The notes beneath the pieces are model-generated. The model saw only the letters and a list, made by a program, of their open reading frames with translations. It was not told where the DNA came from and did no database searches. From positions 1,488,001-1,552,000 of the forward strand of contig CP099514.1 in NCBI GenBank assembly GCA_025809375.1: a DNA stretch of 64,000 bases, read 5' to 3'. A program made the position numbers and the translations under genes. This document shows positions 1 through 10,292 of this stretch, one piece after another (the stretch's first letter is position 1; each line of letters opens with the position of its first letter). The DNA comes from Bacillus zhangzhouensis. GTDB taxonomy: Bacteria > Bacillota > Bacilli > Bacillales > Bacillaceae.

Positions 1-863
1 GTACGTTAGAAACGTTAACAGGTATTGACTTGATCATAGATGATACACCTGAAGCTGTCATACTATCGGGCTTTGATCCGATTAGACGTGAAACAGCGAG
101 GATAGCTCTGGACAAGCTAGTCCAGGATGGCCGCATTCATCCTGCACGAATTGAAGAAATGGTGGAAAAATCACGCCGTGAAGTCGATGATTATATCCGC
201 GAGATGGGTGAGCAAACGACATTCGAAGTCGGAGTTCACGGTCTGCATCCGGATCTTATCAAAATTCTCGGCCGCTTAAAATTCCGTACAAGTTATGGAC
301 AAAATGTCCTGAAGCATTCAATTGAGGTTGCACATCTTGCAGGTCTCATGGCTTCAGAGCTTGGAGAAGATGCGAAGCTTGCAAAACGAGCAGGTCTTCT
401 GCATGACATTGGAAAAGCCATTGATCATGAAGTAGAAGGAAGCCACGTAGAAATTGGCGTTGAGCTTGCGACGAAATATAAAGAGCATCCTGTTGTTATC
501 AACAGTATTGCCTCTCACCACGGTGATCAAGAACCGACATCTATTATTGCTGTTCTTGTTGCGGCAGCTGATGCATTATCTGCAGCACGCCCTGGTGCAA
601 GAAGTGAGACGCTTGAAAATTACATTCGGAGACTTGAGAAATTAGAAGATATCTCTGAATCTTATGAAGGTGTTGAAAAATCGTTTGCGATACAGGCTGG
701 ACGTGAAGTACGTATTATGGTGAAGCCAGATTCAATTAATGATCTTGAAGCTCACCGTCTAGCAAGGGATATTCGTAAGCGAATTGAGGACGAGCTCGAT
801 TACCCTGGTCACATTAAAGTGACGGTCATTCGAGAAACTCGCGCAGTAGAGTATGCAAAATAG
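1..863 (+). CDS. rny: Ribonuclease Y, C-terminal part
   Basis: The gene enters from the left edge; the reading frame begins at base 3 and gives the last 286 residues of a protein of about 520. RNase Y is the membrane-anchored endoribonuclease that starts bulk mRNA decay in Bacillus. The visible part contains the end of the KH region and the whole HD domain: the [10 protein letters not shown] stretch near base 317 and the GLLHDIGKA motif near base 391 supply the metal-binding His and Asp residues. The N-terminal membrane helix and coiled coil lie outside the window. ymdB follows, as in B. subtilis. A hairpin with a T-run comes directly after the stop. Identification is near certain. Confidence 0.97.
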   Translation, partial: TLETLTGIDLIIDDTPEAVILSGFDPIRRETARIALDKLVQDGRIHPARIEEMVEKSRREVDDYIREMGEQTTFEVGVHGLHPDLIKILGRLKFRTSYGQNVLKHSIEVAHLAGLMASELGEDAKLAKRAGLLHDIGKAIDHEVEGSHVEIGVELATKYKEHPVVINSIASHHGDQEPTSIIAVLVAAADALSAARPGARSETLENYIRRLEKLEDISESYEGVEKSFAIQAGREVRIMVKPDSINDLEAHRLARDIRKRIEDELDYPGHIKVTVIRETRAVEYAK

Positions 864-896
864 AGCGGTGCGCTTAGCGCCGCTTTATTTTTTTGT
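864..896 (+). terminator. Terminator after rny
   Basis: A GC-rich imperfect hairpin (AGCGG-t-GCGC, loop TTA, GCGCCGCT) directly follows the rny stop and is followed by TTATTTTTTT. It probably reduces readthrough into ymdB. Confidence 0.75.
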
Positions 897-952
897 GTAA
901 ATATGCAACACTAATAAGAAGATCAATTTATAAGAGAAAGGGTCAAAAGCGC

Positions 953-1747
953 ATGAAAATATTATTTGTTGGAGATATCGTCGGTTCACCTGGCAGAGAC
1001 ACACTAAAAGAATACTTGCCAAAACTGAAGAAAAAATATCAGCCGCACTTTACCATTGTCAACGGAGAAAATGCTGCTCACGGGAAAGGTCTGACTGAAA
1101 AAATCTATCATGAGCTGCTGCAAGCAGGAGCTGATGTGCTCACAATGGGCAACCATACATGGGATAAAAGAGACATTTTCGATTTTATCGATGACGCAGC
1201 TAATATGGTCCGTCCTGCTAACTTCCCAGAAGGCACACCTGGAAAAGGTCTCATGTTTATTCAAAAACAAGGAAAAGAATTAGCTGTCATCAACCTGCAA
1301 GGACGTACGTTTTTACCGCCAATTGACTGCCCATTTCAAAAAGTAGATGAATTAATTGCGGAAGCATCCAAACGGACACCGTTTATTTTCATTGACTTTC
1401 ATGGTGAAGCCACAAGTGAAAAGCAAGCGATGGGCTGGTATACAGACGGCCGTGCATCGTGTGTCGTTGGAACGCATACACATGTTCAAACAGCAGATAA
1501 CCGCGTATTGCCAAAAGGAACTGCGTATATTTCAGATGTCGGGATGACAGGACCTTATGATGGCATTTTAGGTGTTGACCGAGAAACGATTATGAAACGA
1601 TTCAAAACAAGTCTCCCAGTCCGTTTTGAAATTGCAGAAGGCCGCACGACGTTAAGTGCAGTAATCGTAGAAATTGACGAACAGTCGAAAAAAGCTGTCA
1701 AAATTGATCGAATTTTGATAAATGATGACCATATTTTCTTTGAATAA
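953..1747 (+). CDS. ymdB: YmdB phosphodiesterase
   Basis: A 264-residue protein of the YmdB metallophosphoesterase family, a 2',3'-cyclic-nucleotide phosphodiesterase that in B. subtilis influences biofilm and motility gene expression. Metal-site motifs are visible: GDIVGSPGRD at the N-terminus, NGENAAHG, GNHTWDKR and GTHTHVQTADNR. The ATG at 953 is chosen because a purine-rich GAGAAAGGG lies about 11 bases upstream and the length equals that of the B. subtilis protein. An in-frame extension to 893 would run through the upstream terminator tail. It lies between rny and spoVS, as in B. subtilis. The role comes from the family, not from this sequence. Confidence 0.95.
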   Translation: MKILFVGDIVGSPGRDTLKEYLPKLKKKYQPHFTIVNGENAAHGKGLTEKIYHELLQAGADVLTMGNHTWDKRDIFDFIDDAANMVRPANFPEGTPGKGLMFIQKQGKELAVINLQGRTFLPPIDCPFQKVDELIAEASKRTPFIFIDFHGEATSEKQAMGWYTDGRASCVVGTHTHVQTADNRVLPKGTAYISDVGMTGPYDGILGVDRETIMKRFKTSLPVRFEIAEGRTTLSAVIVEIDEQSKKAVKIDRILINDDHIFFE

Positions 1748-1788
1748 ATTTTCACATATTTATTTCAGAAAAATATTAATCAGAAAGA

Positions 1789-1815
1789 AGGAATATGCGC
1801 CCTCTATCGTGAATA
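1789..1815 (+). promoter_or_regulatory. Candidate SigH promoter of spoVS
   Basis: AAGGAATAT followed after about 11 bases by GTGAATAT matches the SigH pattern (AGGAWWW, then GAAT). It lies about 135 bases before spoVS, which is SigH-controlled in B. subtilis. Confidence 0.6.
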
Positions 1816-1948
1816 TAGTAAAAATGGTAGGTAGCCTGCTATTTTTGAAAAACATTTGGGGATGGATTTTCAAAAAATTAGCATCATCTAACAAAGATTG
1901 TTCTAATGAACACTCACTTATCCATTGTAAATTTAAGGGGGAGCAGAA

Positions 1949-2209
1949 ATGGAAATTTTAAAAGTTTCAGCAAAGTCAAATCCGAATTCAGTAGCAGGAG
2001 CATTAGCCGGCGTCTTACGTGAACGCGGTGCAGCGGAAATACAAGCAATCGGCGCTGGAGCACTGAATCAGGCAGTTAAGGCTGTCGCCATTGCAAGGGG
2101 ATTTGTTGCGCCAAGCGGAGTGGATTTGATATGCATTCCAGCCTTTACTGACATTCTGATCGATGGAGAAGAAAGAACAGCCATCAAATTGATTGTTGAG
2201 CCACGATAA
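1949..2209 (+). CDS. spoVS: Stage V sporulation protein S
   Basis: An 86-residue protein, the usual SpoVS length, beginning MEILKVSAKSNPNSVAGALA. SpoVS is a small Alba-like protein needed for progress from stage V and for coat assembly; its biochemical role is not settled. The ATG is preceded by AAGGGGGA at ideal spacing. The gene is monocistronic: a candidate SigH promoter lies upstream and a strong terminator follows the stop. In B. subtilis tdh and kbl come next; here only a scar remains. Confidence 0.97.
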   Translation: MEILKVSAKSNPNSVAGALAGVLRERGAAEIQAIGAGALNQAVKAVAIARGFVAPSGVDLICIPAFTDILIDGEERTAIKLIVEPR

Positions 2210-2228
2210 TTCTAATTTTATTATTTTC

Positions 2229-2266
2229 AACCTGCTTACATCATGTAAGCAGGTTGTTTTTGTTTA
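2229..2266 (+). terminator. Terminator after spoVS
   Basis: Long near-perfect stem (AACCTGCTTACAT / ATGTAAGCAGGTT) followed by GTTTTTGTTT. Confidence 0.9.
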
Positions 2267-2361
2267 CTGATATACATTTCTTATATAACATATTCAGTTT
2301 GTGAAATAGATAAAAGTGACATATTAGAGCTTGCATTTTTTCATCATAATGATGAATTAAG

Positions 2362-2493
2362 ATGAAGTTGAATTACTTCATCAAAAATAAAATGTTCGAA
2401 GCTTTTTTGAAAAAAGGCAAGCTTGTTTTTATTTTATTGTTTATCGTTCTCATTGCTGGTGGCTATTTATTCGCGCAGCTTCCTACAAGATGA
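2362..2493 (+). pseudogene. N-terminal fragment, possibly of an RND-type transporter
   Basis: A 43-codon reading frame starting at ATG 2362 encodes a basic head and one hydrophobic helix (residues about 21-36) ending AGGYLFAQLPTR, then a stop. A short basic N-terminus, one helix and then QLP is typical of the start of AcrB/RND efflux permeases, so it may be what remains of such a gene. Its end overlaps in a different frame the start of the kbl remnant, so it is probably one side of a deletion junction. A free small membrane peptide is an alternative. No good ribosome-binding site is seen. Confidence 0.35.
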
Positions 2494-2714
2494 ATTGAAA
2501 ACAATGAAGCAGCAAGGCACCCACCAAACTTTGAAAGAGATCGACTTAAAACAATCATCCACTGTTACATTATAGAACAAGGCGTGTTTGCTCAAAGCAT
2601 CGCCTTCCCAACTGTAGCAAAAGGCAAGAAACTAGAGCCATCATCACAGCCGAGCACACAAAAGAAGAACTAGACCGGGCACTGACAATAATTGAAGAAG
2701 AAGCAAAAAACTAA
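2489..2714 (+). pseudogene. kbl: kbl (glycine C-acetyltransferase) remnant
   Basis: Three pieces in three reading frames resemble 2-amino-3-ketobutyrate CoA ligase. From 2489 a piece reading DELKTMKQQGTHQTLKEID matches the protein start. From about 2575 EQGVFAQSIAFPTVAKGK matches the C-terminal region. After another frame change RAIITAEHTKEELDRAL matches the final helix, stopping at 2714. Most of the roughly 390-residue protein, including the PLP-lysine region, is gone. B. subtilis has tdh-kbl, the threonine dehydrogenase pathway, between spoVS and miaB. The sequence therefore records loss of this threonine-to-glycine route at this locus. Confidence 0.8.
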
Positions 2715-2729
2715 ACATACTTGATTGAG

Positions 2730-2757
2730 GAGAGCGCGCAGGCTCTCTTTTTCTTTT
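2730..2757 (+). terminator. Terminator after kbl remnant
   Basis: GAGAGC, a 6-base loop, GCTCTC, then TTTTTCTTTTT; probably the surviving terminator of the lost tdh-kbl unit. Confidence 0.8.
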
Positions 2758-2889
2758 TGTGACAAATGGTCACGTCTTCCTCTTGAATAGGCAATTTTCA
2801 TAGAAGAACCGTATATGAATTTATTTTCAATTCATCACAAAATAGTCTATACTGTAGGGTGGAACTTGGTTTGAAAGGAGTACAAATTC

Positions 2890-4416
2890 ATGAATGAAAA
2901 GCAGAGAAAAGCGAGCGGTCAAGTAAGTTCATCGGACAAAAAATCCGAGAAGGACTACAGTAAATATTTTGAAGCTGTGTACATTCCGCCTTCCTTAAAA
3001 GAAGCAAAAAAACGGGGTAAAGAAGAAGTCGAATACAATCAATTTCAAATTGACGAGCAGTTTCAAGGGCTGGGGAACGGCCGCAAGTTTTATATTCGCA
3101 CATATGGCTGTCAAATGAATGAGCATGACACAGAAGTAATGGCTGGTATTTTTATGGCGCTTGGCTATGAACCAACAAACTCAACGGAAGATGCAAACGT
3201 CATTTTATTAAACACTTGTGCTATTCGTGAAAATGCAGAAAACAAAGTGTTTGGAGAGCTTGGTCATTTAAAAGCATTAAAGCGTGAAAAGCCAGATTTA
3301 ATTTTAGGTGTCTGCGGATGTATGTCACAAGAAGAATCTGTTGTCAACCGTATTTTGAAGAAACACCCATTTGTTGACTTGATTTTCGGCACGCACAACA
3401 TTCACCGCCTGCCAGAGCTGTTATCTGAATGCTACCTTTCAAAAGAAATGGTGGTTGAGGTTTGGTCAAAAGAAGGCGACGTTATTGAGAACCTTCCTAG
3501 AGCCCGTCAAGGTAAAATCAAGGGCTGGGTGAATATCATGTACGGCTGTGATAAATTCTGTACATACTGTATCGTGCCTTACACGCGCGGTAAGGAAAGA
3601 AGCCGACGCCCAGATGAAATTATTCAAGAAGTCAGACGTTTAGCAGCAGAAGGATATAAGGAAATTACCCTTCTTGGTCAAAACGTGAATGCATATGGAA
3701 AAGATTTTGAAGATATGGAATATGGTCTTGGCCACCTAATGGATGAGCTGCGAAAAATTGATATTCCGCGTATCCGTTTTACAACAAGTCACCCGCGTGA
3801 TTTTGATGATCACTTAATTGAAGTGCTAGCCAAGGGCGGAAACCTTCTTGATCATATTCATCTGCCAGTTCAATCCGGAAGTTCTTCTGTGCTGAAACTT
3901 ATGGCGAGAAAATATGACCGTGAGCGTTACCTTGATCTTGTGCGCAAAATCAAAAAAGCTATGCCAAATGCTTCATTAACAACAGACATTATTGTTGGGT
4001 TTCCTAATGAAACAGATGAGCAGTTTGAAGAAACACTTTCCCTCTATCGCGAGGTTGAGTTTGACGCAGCTTATACGTTTATTTATTCTCCAAGAGAAGG
4101 AACGCCTGCAGCGAAAATGAAAGACAACGTGCCAATGCGTGTGAAAAAAGAACGCCTGCAGCGCCTAAATGCACTTGTGAATGAAATTTCTGCGAAAAAA
4201 ATGAAGGAATATGAAGGGCAGATTGTCGAAGTATTAGTGGAGGGTGAAAGTAAAAACAACCCTGAGATCCTAGCCGGATATACAAGTAAAAGCAAGCTTG
4301 TGAATTTTAAAGCACCAAAAGAAGCGATTGGCAACATCATCAAAGTGAAAATCACACAAGCCAAAACTTGGTCTCTTGACGGAGAAATGGTTGGAGAAGC
4401 TATCGAGGTGAATTAA
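2890..4416 (+). CDS. miaB: tRNA methylthiotransferase MiaB
   Basis: A 508-residue radical-SAM enzyme that adds a methylthio group to i6A at position 37 of tRNAs reading UNN codons. Domains: an N-terminal extension typical of Bacillus MiaB; a UPF0004 domain with cluster cysteines in [18 protein letters not shown] and GVCGCMSQE; a radical-SAM core with CxxxCxxC in [14 protein letters not shown] (about residues 220-227); and a C-terminal TRAM domain. The start is preceded by GAAAGGAG. A TATACT box at 2848 is a likely -10. ymcA follows one base after the stop, so the two are cotranscribed. MiaA, which makes the substrate, is encoded at 19.4 kb. Confidence 0.97.
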   Translation: MNEKQRKASGQVSSSDKKSEKDYSKYFEAVYIPPSLKEAKKRGKEEVEYNQFQIDEQFQGLGNGRKFYIRTYGCQMNEHDTEVMAGIFMALGYEPTNSTEDANVILLNTCAIRENAENKVFGELGHLKALKREKPDLILGVCGCMSQEESVVNRILKKHPFVDLIFGTHNIHRLPELLSECYLSKEMVVEVWSKEGDVIENLPRARQGKIKGWVNIMYGCDKFCTYCIVPYTRGKERSRRPDEIIQEVRRLAAEGYKEITLLGQNVNAYGKDFEDMEYGLGHLMDELRKIDIPRIRFTTSHPRDFDDHLIEVLAKGGNLLDHIHLPVQSGSSSVLKLMARKYDRERYLDLVRKIKKAMPNASLTTDIIVGFPNETDEQFEETLSLYREVEFDAAYTFIYSPREGTPAAKMKDNVPMRVKKERLQRLNALVNEISAKKMKEYEGQIVEVLVEGESKNNPEILAGYTSKSKLVNFKAPKEAIGNIIKVKITQAKTWSLDGEMVGEAIEVN

Positions 4417-4417
4417 A

Positions 4418-4852
4418 ATGACGCTTTATTCAAAGAAAGAGATTGTCGAGCGCGCCAGAGAGCTCGCTAAAATGATTTCTGAAACTGAAGAAGTTGATTT
4501 CTTCAAAAAAGCAGAAGCGCAAATTAATGAAAATACAAAAATTTCAACGATCATTAATCAAATTAAGGCGCTTCAAAAACAAGCTGTGAACTTAAAGCAT
4601 TACGGCAAACATGAAGCCTTGAAGCAAGTCGAAGAAAAAATCGATGCCCTGCAAGAAGAACTGGATGACATCCCTGTCATTCAAGAATTCAAAGAATCAC
4701 AAATGGAAGTCAATTCCCTGCTTCAGCTTGTAGCGCACACAATTTCTAATCAAGTAACAGATGAAATCATACTTTCAACCGGCGGTGACCTCTTACTAGG
4801 AGAAACCGGATCAAAAGTGAAAAACTCATCACCAAGTTGCTCCATTAAATGA
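4418..4852 (+). CDS. ymcA: RicA/YmcA regulatory protein
   Basis: A 144-residue mostly helical protein of the Com_YlbF family. In B. subtilis YmcA (RicA) works with YlbF and YaaT in the Y-complex, which binds RNase Y, promotes mRNA maturation and affects Spo0A phosphorylation, biofilm and competence. The start TGACGCTTTATTC context is preceded by GAGGTGAAT inside the end of miaB, one base upstream, so translational coupling is likely. The partner RNase Y is encoded 3.5 kb upstream. The C-terminus is poorly conserved and Ser-rich. A strong terminator ends the unit. Confidence 0.95.
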   Translation: MTLYSKKEIVERARELAKMISETEEVDFFKKAEAQINENTKISTIINQIKALQKQAVNLKHYGKHEALKQVEEKIDALQEELDDIPVIQEFKESQMEVNSLLQLVAHTISNQVTDEIILSTGGDLLLGETGSKVKNSSPSCSIK

Positions 4853-4855
4853 GAA

Positions 4856-4881
4856 AACCCCGCAGATGCGGGGTTTTTTGC
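4856..4881 (+). terminator. Terminator after ymcA
   Basis: AACCCCGCA / TGCGGGGTT stem with a 2-base loop, followed by a T-run. Confidence 0.95.
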
Positions 4882-4996
4882 TTTTCTATTATCATTTTCG
4901 GAAAAATGTAAGGAAATCTCATTACTCATTATACTTCATGCTTCATCATCTCTAAATCTCTCACTCTCCAACTTTTCCAATTTTCAAGGCAAGTTT

Positions 4997-5086
4997 ATGG
5001 GCGACCATGCATACACTGAAACAGAAATGAATTTAATTGAACACGAAGTTCAAAATCGTGACACACTAGACGAATGCCCAGCATAA
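4997..5086 (+). other. Possible 29-codon reading frame
   Basis: Between ymcA and cotE a short frame from ATG 4997 encodes 29 residues (start MGDHAYTETEMN, end TLDECPA). It lacks a convincing ribosome-binding site and I do not recognise it. It may be a gene remnant or chance. The rest of this 240-base gap (4881-5120) holds only the cotE leader. Confidence 0.2.
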
Positions 5087-5120
5087 GATAAAACGATCAA
5101 GAACAAGGAGGCATGCCGGA

Positions 5121-5666
5121 ATGTCTGAATACAGAGAAATTATTACAAAAGCGGTGGTTGCAAAAGGGAGGAAATTCACCCAAAGCACACACACCATTTC
5201 TCCATCGCAAAAACCAACCAGCATCCTAGGTGGTTGGATCATTAATCATAAGTATGATGCTGAAAAGGTCGGTAAAACTGTTGAGATCGAAGGAACATTT
5301 GATATTAACGTGTGGTACTCTTACGCTGACAACACAAAAACAGAAGTCGTTACAGAGCGTGTAAAGTATGTAGACATCATTAAACTGAGATATAAAGATA
5401 AAAATTTTCTTGATGATGAGCATGAAGTGATTGCGAAAGTATTGCAGCAGCCTAATTGCTTAGAGGTGACCATCTCTCCAAATGGCAATAAAATTATCGT
5501 TCAGGCAGAGCGTGAATTCATTGCTGAGGTAGTCGGTGAAACAAAAATTGTCGTAGAGGTCAATTCAAGCTGGAAAGAACAAGATGATCACGAGTGGGAA
5601 GAAGAAGTGGATGAGGAGTTAGAGGATATTCATCCAGAATTCTTAGCAGGTGATCCAGAAGAGTAA
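5121..5666 (+). CDS. cotE: Outer spore coat morphogenetic protein CotE
   Basis: A 181-residue CotE, the same length as in B. subtilis. It encircles the forespore and recruits the outer coat. The N-terminus ([20 protein letters not shown]) carries oligomerisation determinants. The last 30 residues are strongly acidic ([17 protein letters not shown]), the region needed for recruiting coat proteins. A perfect AAGGAGG at 5104 precedes the ATG. The gene is monocistronic, ending in a clear hairpin before mutS. Known control is SigE then SigK; I did not define those promoters here. Confidence 0.97.
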   Translation: MSEYREIITKAVVAKGRKFTQSTHTISPSQKPTSILGGWIINHKYDAEKVGKTVEIEGTFDINVWYSYADNTKTEVVTERVKYVDIIKLRYKDKNFLDDEHEVIAKVLQQPNCLEVTISPNGNKIIVQAEREFIAEVVGETKIVVEVNSSWKEQDDHEWEEEVDEELEDIHPEFLAGDPEE

Positions 5667-5672
5667 GGAATG

Positions 5673-5702
5673 ACTAGGGCGCATATTCCCCCTAGTTTTT
5701 TT
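5673..5702 (+). terminator. Terminator after cotE
   Basis: ACTAGGG / CCCTAGT stem followed by seven Ts. Confidence 0.85.
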
Positions 5703-5736
5703 GTGCCCGATCTCGGATAAAAAAGGTGATGTTTTA

Positions 5737-5745
5737 TGCTATAAT
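5737..5745 (+). promoter_or_regulatory. Extended -10 promoter of mutSL
   Basis: TGCTATAAT is a consensus extended -10 (TGn-TATAAT) 46 bases before the mutS start, with no good -35. This is a likely SigA promoter for mutS-mutL. Confidence 0.65.
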
Positions 5746-5791
5746 TAAAGATGGTATGAATTCGAAAGTAATATAGTGAGGGATTAGAAAT

Positions 5792-8368
5792 ATGGCAAGT
5801 TATACGCCCATGATACAGCAATATTTAAAGATCAAGGCAGATTATCAAGATGCTTTTTTATTTTTTCGTTTAGGCGATTTTTATGAGATGTTTTTTGATG
5901 ATGCAAAAGAAGCCGCGCAAGAACTAGAAATTACGTTAACAAGCAGAGACGGCGGAACAATCCCAATGTGCGGTGTTCCTTATCATTCAGCTTCTACATA
6001 CATAGAACAGTTGATTTCAAAAGGCTACAAAGTCGCCATTTGTGAGCAGGTGGAAGACCCTAAAACAGCAAAAGGTGTAGTCAAAAGGGAAGTCGTTCAA
6101 CTGATTACACCAGGAACCGTCATGGATGGTAAAGGTTTAAGTGAAAACGAGAACAACTTTATTGCGTCTGTTACCAGCTTTCAAAATGGGTACGGTCTTG
6201 CGCTGTCTGACTTATCAACAGGTGAAAACATGGCAGCTTTCATCGATCGATTAGATGAAGTCGTATCAGAAATTTATTCTGTCGGTGCAAAAGAAATTGT
6301 CGTGTCAAAGCAGCTGGATGAGGAAACAATCAAAACACTTAAAGAACGCTGCCAAGCGACCATTTCATACGAAGATAGTGATGAATTATTAGATGAAGCT
6401 GAACGGCTCGTTTCCCATCTTGACGAAAAGTTAAAAACGTCATTTTTAACACTATATGCCTATTTAAGAAGAACGCAAAAAAGAAACTTGGATCACCTTC
6501 AGAAAGTTCAAGTGTTTGAGCTTGAACAAACGATGAAAATCGATCTTTACTCAAAACGAAACCTTGAATTAACAGAAACGATTCGTTCAAAAAGCAAAAA
6601 AGGTTCTTTATTATGGCTGTTAGATGAAACAAAGACAGCGATGGGCGGCAGACTGCTCAAGCAATGGATCGACCGGCCGCTCATTCGTCTTTCACAAATC
6701 AACGAGCGTCAGGAAATGGTGCAAATTTTGATGGATCATTTCTTTGAACGAGAGGACCTGCGCGAACGATTAAAGCAAGTATATGATCTTGAGCGTCTAG
6801 CGGGCCGCGTAGCATTTGGCAACGTGAATGCCCGTGATCTCATTCAGCTCAAGGAATCCTTAAAACAAGTACCGAATATTAAACAACTCGTTTATTCATT
6901 ACCAGAGGGAATGGCAAAATCAAGAGCAAATGAGATTGATCCTTGTGGTGACTTGCTTGATTTATTAGAAGATGCCCTTCATGAAAATCCGCCAATGACG
7001 ATAAAAGAAGGCAATTTAATTAAAGATGGCTACAATGCAAAATTAGATGAATACCGTGATGCCAGCCGAAATGGAAAGGACTGGATTGCACGGCTTGAAC
7101 AGCAGGAAAGAGAATATACCGGCATTCGCTCCTTAAAAGTTGGGTTTAATAAAGTATTTGGTTATTATATCGAAGTGACACGCGCAAATACACATCTGCT
7201 GGAGGAAGGGCGTTATGAAAGAAAACAAACGCTTGCCAATGCAGAGCGGTATATCACACCTGAATTAAAAGAAAAAGAAGCACTGATTCTTGAAGCAGAA
7301 TCAAATATTAACGAATTGGAATATGAACTATTTACAGCTCTTAGGGAGCAAGTAAAAGGCTATATTCCTAGATTACAGCTTCTCGCAAAACAAATGAGTG
7401 AGCTGGATGTGCTTCAATGTTTTGCGACTGTCAGTGAAAAGCGCCGTTATATCCGTCCGGAATTCTCAGAGAATGAAGTAGATGTCAAAGACGGCCGTCA
7501 CCCTGTCGTTGAAAAAGTGCTGGATCACCAGGAATATGTACCGAATGACTGCCACATGGGAAAAGGCAGACAAACCTTACTCATTACTGGACCGAATATG
7601 TCAGGGAAAAGTACGTATATGAGACAAATGGCGCTCATCTCGATTCTTGCGCAGATTGGCTGCTTTGTGCCTGCGTCAAAGGCGACGCTTCCAATCTTCG
7701 ATCAAATCTTTACACGTATTGGTGCAGCAGATGATTTGATTTCTGGTCAAAGTACTTTTATGGTAGAGATGCTTGAAGCAAAAAATGCGATGGTGCACGC
7801 AACTAAAAACAGCTTGATTTTATTTGATGAAATTGGACGCGGGACAAGCACTTATGATGGAATGGCTCTTGCACAGGCGATCATTGAATTTGTTCATGAT
7901 CATATTGGGGCCAAAACCCTATTTTCCACCCATTACCATGAGCTCACGGTCCTTGAATCCCAATTAAGCGAGCTGAAAAATGTTCATGTGCGAGCTGAAG
8001 AGCATGAAGGCACGGTCGTTTTCTTACATCAAATCAAAGAAGGGGCAGCTGATAAAAGCTATGGGATTCATGTAGCGCAGCTTGCTGAATTGCCTGATGC
8101 CATCATTAATAGAGCCCAGACCATCCTAACGGAGCTTGAGAGCGGATCACATGATGTGACCCCAAACGTATCTGCAACACCAAAAGCAGAAAAGACTGAA
8201 GAAAAACAGCAGCTATCTTTCTTTGAAGTAGAAGAAAAACCGCAACCAAAAGCTGCCCTAAAACAGAAAGATCAAGCGGTCATCGACGAATTAAAGTCAT
8301 ACAACCTAATGGATATGACGCCGCTTGAAGCGATGACAAAGCTGTATGAATTGCAAAAGAAATTATAA
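5792..8368 (+). CDS. mutS: DNA mismatch repair protein MutS
   Basis: An 858-residue MutS that recognises base mismatches and small loops and recruits MutL. The mismatch-binding F-x-E motif (GDFYEMF) is near residue 32. The Walker A box GPNMSGKST is near residue 600, followed by the Walker B and signature region ([15 protein letters not shown]) and the ABC-type dimer His (STHYHEL). Near residue 806, QLSFF is a beta-clamp binding motif, known in Bacillus MutS to tether it to replication. GTGAGGGATTAG lies before the ATG. mutL starts 21 bases downstream, so they form one operon. Confidence 0.98.
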   Translation: MASYTPMIQQYLKIKADYQDAFLFFRLGDFYEMFFDDAKEAAQELEITLTSRDGGTIPMCGVPYHSASTYIEQLISKGYKVAICEQVEDPKTAKGVVKREVVQLITPGTVMDGKGLSENENNFIASVTSFQNGYGLALSDLSTGENMAAFIDRLDEVVSEIYSVGAKEIVVSKQLDEETIKTLKERCQATISYEDSDELLDEAERLVSHLDEKLKTSFLTLYAYLRRTQKRNLDHLQKVQVFELEQTMKIDLYSKRNLELTETIRSKSKKGSLLWLLDETKTAMGGRLLKQWIDRPLIRLSQINERQEMVQILMDHFFEREDLRERLKQVYDLERLAGRVAFGNVNARDLIQLKESLKQVPNIKQLVYSLPEGMAKSRANEIDPCGDLLDLLEDALHENPPMTIKEGNLIKDGYNAKLDEYRDASRNGKDWIARLEQQEREYTGIRSLKVGFNKVFGYYIEVTRANTHLLEEGRYERKQTLANAERYITPELKEKEALILEAESNINELEYELFTALREQVKGYIPRLQLLAKQMSELDVLQCFATVSEKRRYIRPEFSENEVDVKDGRHPVVEKVLDHQEYVPNDCHMGKGRQTLLITGPNMSGKSTYMRQMALISILAQIGCFVPASKATLPIFDQIFTRIGAADDLISGQSTFMVEMLEAKNAMVHATKNSLILFDEIGRGTSTYDGMALAQAIIEFVHDHIGAKTLFSTHYHELTVLESQLSELKNVHVRAEEHEGTVVFLHQIKEGAADKSYGIHVAQLAELPDAIINRAQTILTELESGSHDVTPNVSATPKAEKTEEKQQLSFFEVEEKPQPKAALKQKDQAVIDELKSYNLMDMTPLEAMTKLYELQKKL

Positions 8369-8389
8369 TGTAAGGTGAGGTGAGCAGAA

Positions 8390-10291
8390 ATGGCAAAGAT
8401 TATTCAGTTATCCGATGACCTATCCAATAAAATTGCTGCAGGTGAAGTGGTCGAGCGCCCGGCTTCTGTTGTAAAGGAGCTTGTGGAAAATGCGATCGAT
8501 GCAAAAAGTACAGTGATTGAAATCGATGTAGAAGAAGCAGGTCTTTCTTCTATTAGGATTATTGATAATGGTGTTGGAATCGATGCTGAAGATTGTAAGC
8601 TCGCCTTCCAGCGTCATGCAACGAGTAAAATCAAAGACGAAAATGATCTGTTCCGTGTTAGAACCCTCGGTTTCAGGGGAGAGGCGCTGCCAAGTATTGC
8701 ATCCGTTTCTCATCTAGAAATGAAAACAAGTACTGGCGAAGGAGCTGGGACACACTTAGCTTTGCAAGGCGGGAAGATTATTTCAGAGAAAAAAACCTCT
8801 GGCCGCCGCGGCACCGAGATTGTGGTCACTAATTTATTTTACAATACGCCAGCCCGCCTGAAATATATGAAAACTGTTCATACGGAACTTGGCAATATAT
8901 CGGATGTTGTCAATCGAATGGCGTTAGCTCATCCCGAAGTATCAATCCGTTTGCGTCATCAAGGGAAAGTCCTGCTCCAGACGAATGGAAACGGAGATGT
9001 GCGTCAAGTACTTGCGGCTATTTACGGGACAGCCGTGGCCAAAAAAATGCTGCCACTTCACATACAATCACTTGATTTTGAAGTGAAAGGATATATTTCC
9101 TTACCTGAAGTGACGAGGGCATCACGGAATTATATGTCTTCTGTTGTAAACGGTCGATATGTCAAACATTTTCCGCTTGTGAAAGCGATCCATGAAGGAT
9201 ATCACACGCTGCTTCCGATTGGCCGTCATCCAATCACATTTATTGAGATGAAGATGGATCCAATTCTAGTGGATGTGAACGTTCACCCATCGAAGCTAGA
9301 AGTGAGACTAAGTAAAGAACAGGAACTTCATGAGCTGATTAAACAAGGAATTAAGGAAGTATTTCAAAAGCAGCAGCTCATTCCAAGTGCTTCAGTGCCA
9401 AAAAAAGCACCAATTCCAGTTGTAAAAAATGAGCAGCAATCCTTAACCTTCGATGCGAAACAAGGAATCCCAAGCCCAGCGGAAACACCGCTATCCTACC
9501 AGACGGAGCCGCACGAGTCGGTCGTATACGAGACAGGTGATATTGCTGCATACGGAATGCCTAAACAAAAGAAGTCGAAACCATCATCACCAGTATTTGA
9601 TGAAGAAGCCTCCTCTGAGCGTGTCCATTTAGAGGAATCCGCGGCTTCACTTGAATATGAAGAGACGGTACTGCATGAAGATGTAACAGAAGCGAGTCCT
9701 GAAAACGAACGCGTCCCTGTGATGTATCCAATTGGACAAATGCACGGCACATATATTTTGGCTCAAAATGAACGTGGTCTTTATATCATCGACCAGCATG
9801 CGGCTCAAGAGCGAATCAAGTATGAGTATTATCGTGAGAAGGTGGGAGAGATCGAACAGGAAGTGCAAGAAATGCTCGTCCCCTTAACATTTCACTACTC
9901 TAAAAACGATATGCTGATCATTGAAGAGCACAAGGATATTCTAGAGAAAGTGGGTGTCTTTTTAGAGCCCTTTGGTTCAGGAAGCTACATCGTTCGGTCG
10001 CATCCCCAGTGGTTTCCGAAAGGTGAAGAGGCTGAACTGATTGAAGAAATTATAGAGCAAGTGCTTGATGAAAAGCGTGTTGATATCAAGAAACTCAGAG
10101 AAGAAGCGGCGATTATGATGAGCTGTAAAAGCTCAATCAAAGCAAATCGTCATTTGCGTCATGATGAAATCAAAGCCTTATTAGATAAACTCCGGCAAAC
10201 GAAGGACCCATTTACCTGTCCGCACGGCCGGCCGATCATCATTCATCACTCGACTTATGAAATGGAGAAGATGTTTAAGCGGGTGATGTGA
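8390..10291 (+). CDS. mutL: DNA mismatch repair endonuclease MutL
   Basis: A 633-residue MutL of the endonuclease type. The N-terminal GHKL ATPase shows [15 protein letters not shown] and GFRGEAL. A variable acidic linker covers about residues 340-440. The C-terminal domain has the [12 protein letters not shown] metal-binding nicking motif, a QEMLVPL beta-clamp motif and the zinc-site CPHGRP near the end. It nicks the nascent strand in organisms lacking MutH, as in Bacillus. AGGTGAGGTGAG before the ATG provides the ribosome-binding site. The terminator after the stop is interrupted by an IS remnant. Confidence 0.98.
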   Translation: MAKIIQLSDDLSNKIAAGEVVERPASVVKELVENAIDAKSTVIEIDVEEAGLSSIRIIDNGVGIDAEDCKLAFQRHATSKIKDENDLFRVRTLGFRGEALPSIASVSHLEMKTSTGEGAGTHLALQGGKIISEKKTSGRRGTEIVVTNLFYNTPARLKYMKTVHTELGNISDVVNRMALAHPEVSIRLRHQGKVLLQTNGNGDVRQVLAAIYGTAVAKKMLPLHIQSLDFEVKGYISLPEVTRASRNYMSSVVNGRYVKHFPLVKAIHEGYHTLLPIGRHPITFIEMKMDPILVDVNVHPSKLEVRLSKEQELHELIKQGIKEVFQKQQLIPSASVPKKAPIPVVKNEQQSLTFDAKQGIPSPAETPLSYQTEPHESVVYETGDIAAYGMPKQKKSKPSSPVFDEEASSERVHLEESAASLEYEETVLHEDVTEASPENERVPVMYPIGQMHGTYILAQNERGLYIIDQHAAQERIKYEYYREKVGEIEQEVQEMLVPLTFHYSKNDMLIIEEHKDILEKVGVFLEPFGSGSYIVRSHPQWFPKGEEAELIEEIIEQVLDEKRVDIKKLREEAAIMMSCKSSIKANRHLRHDEIKALLDKLRQTKDPFTCPHGRPIIIHHSTYEMEKMFKRVM

Positions 10292-10292
10292 T

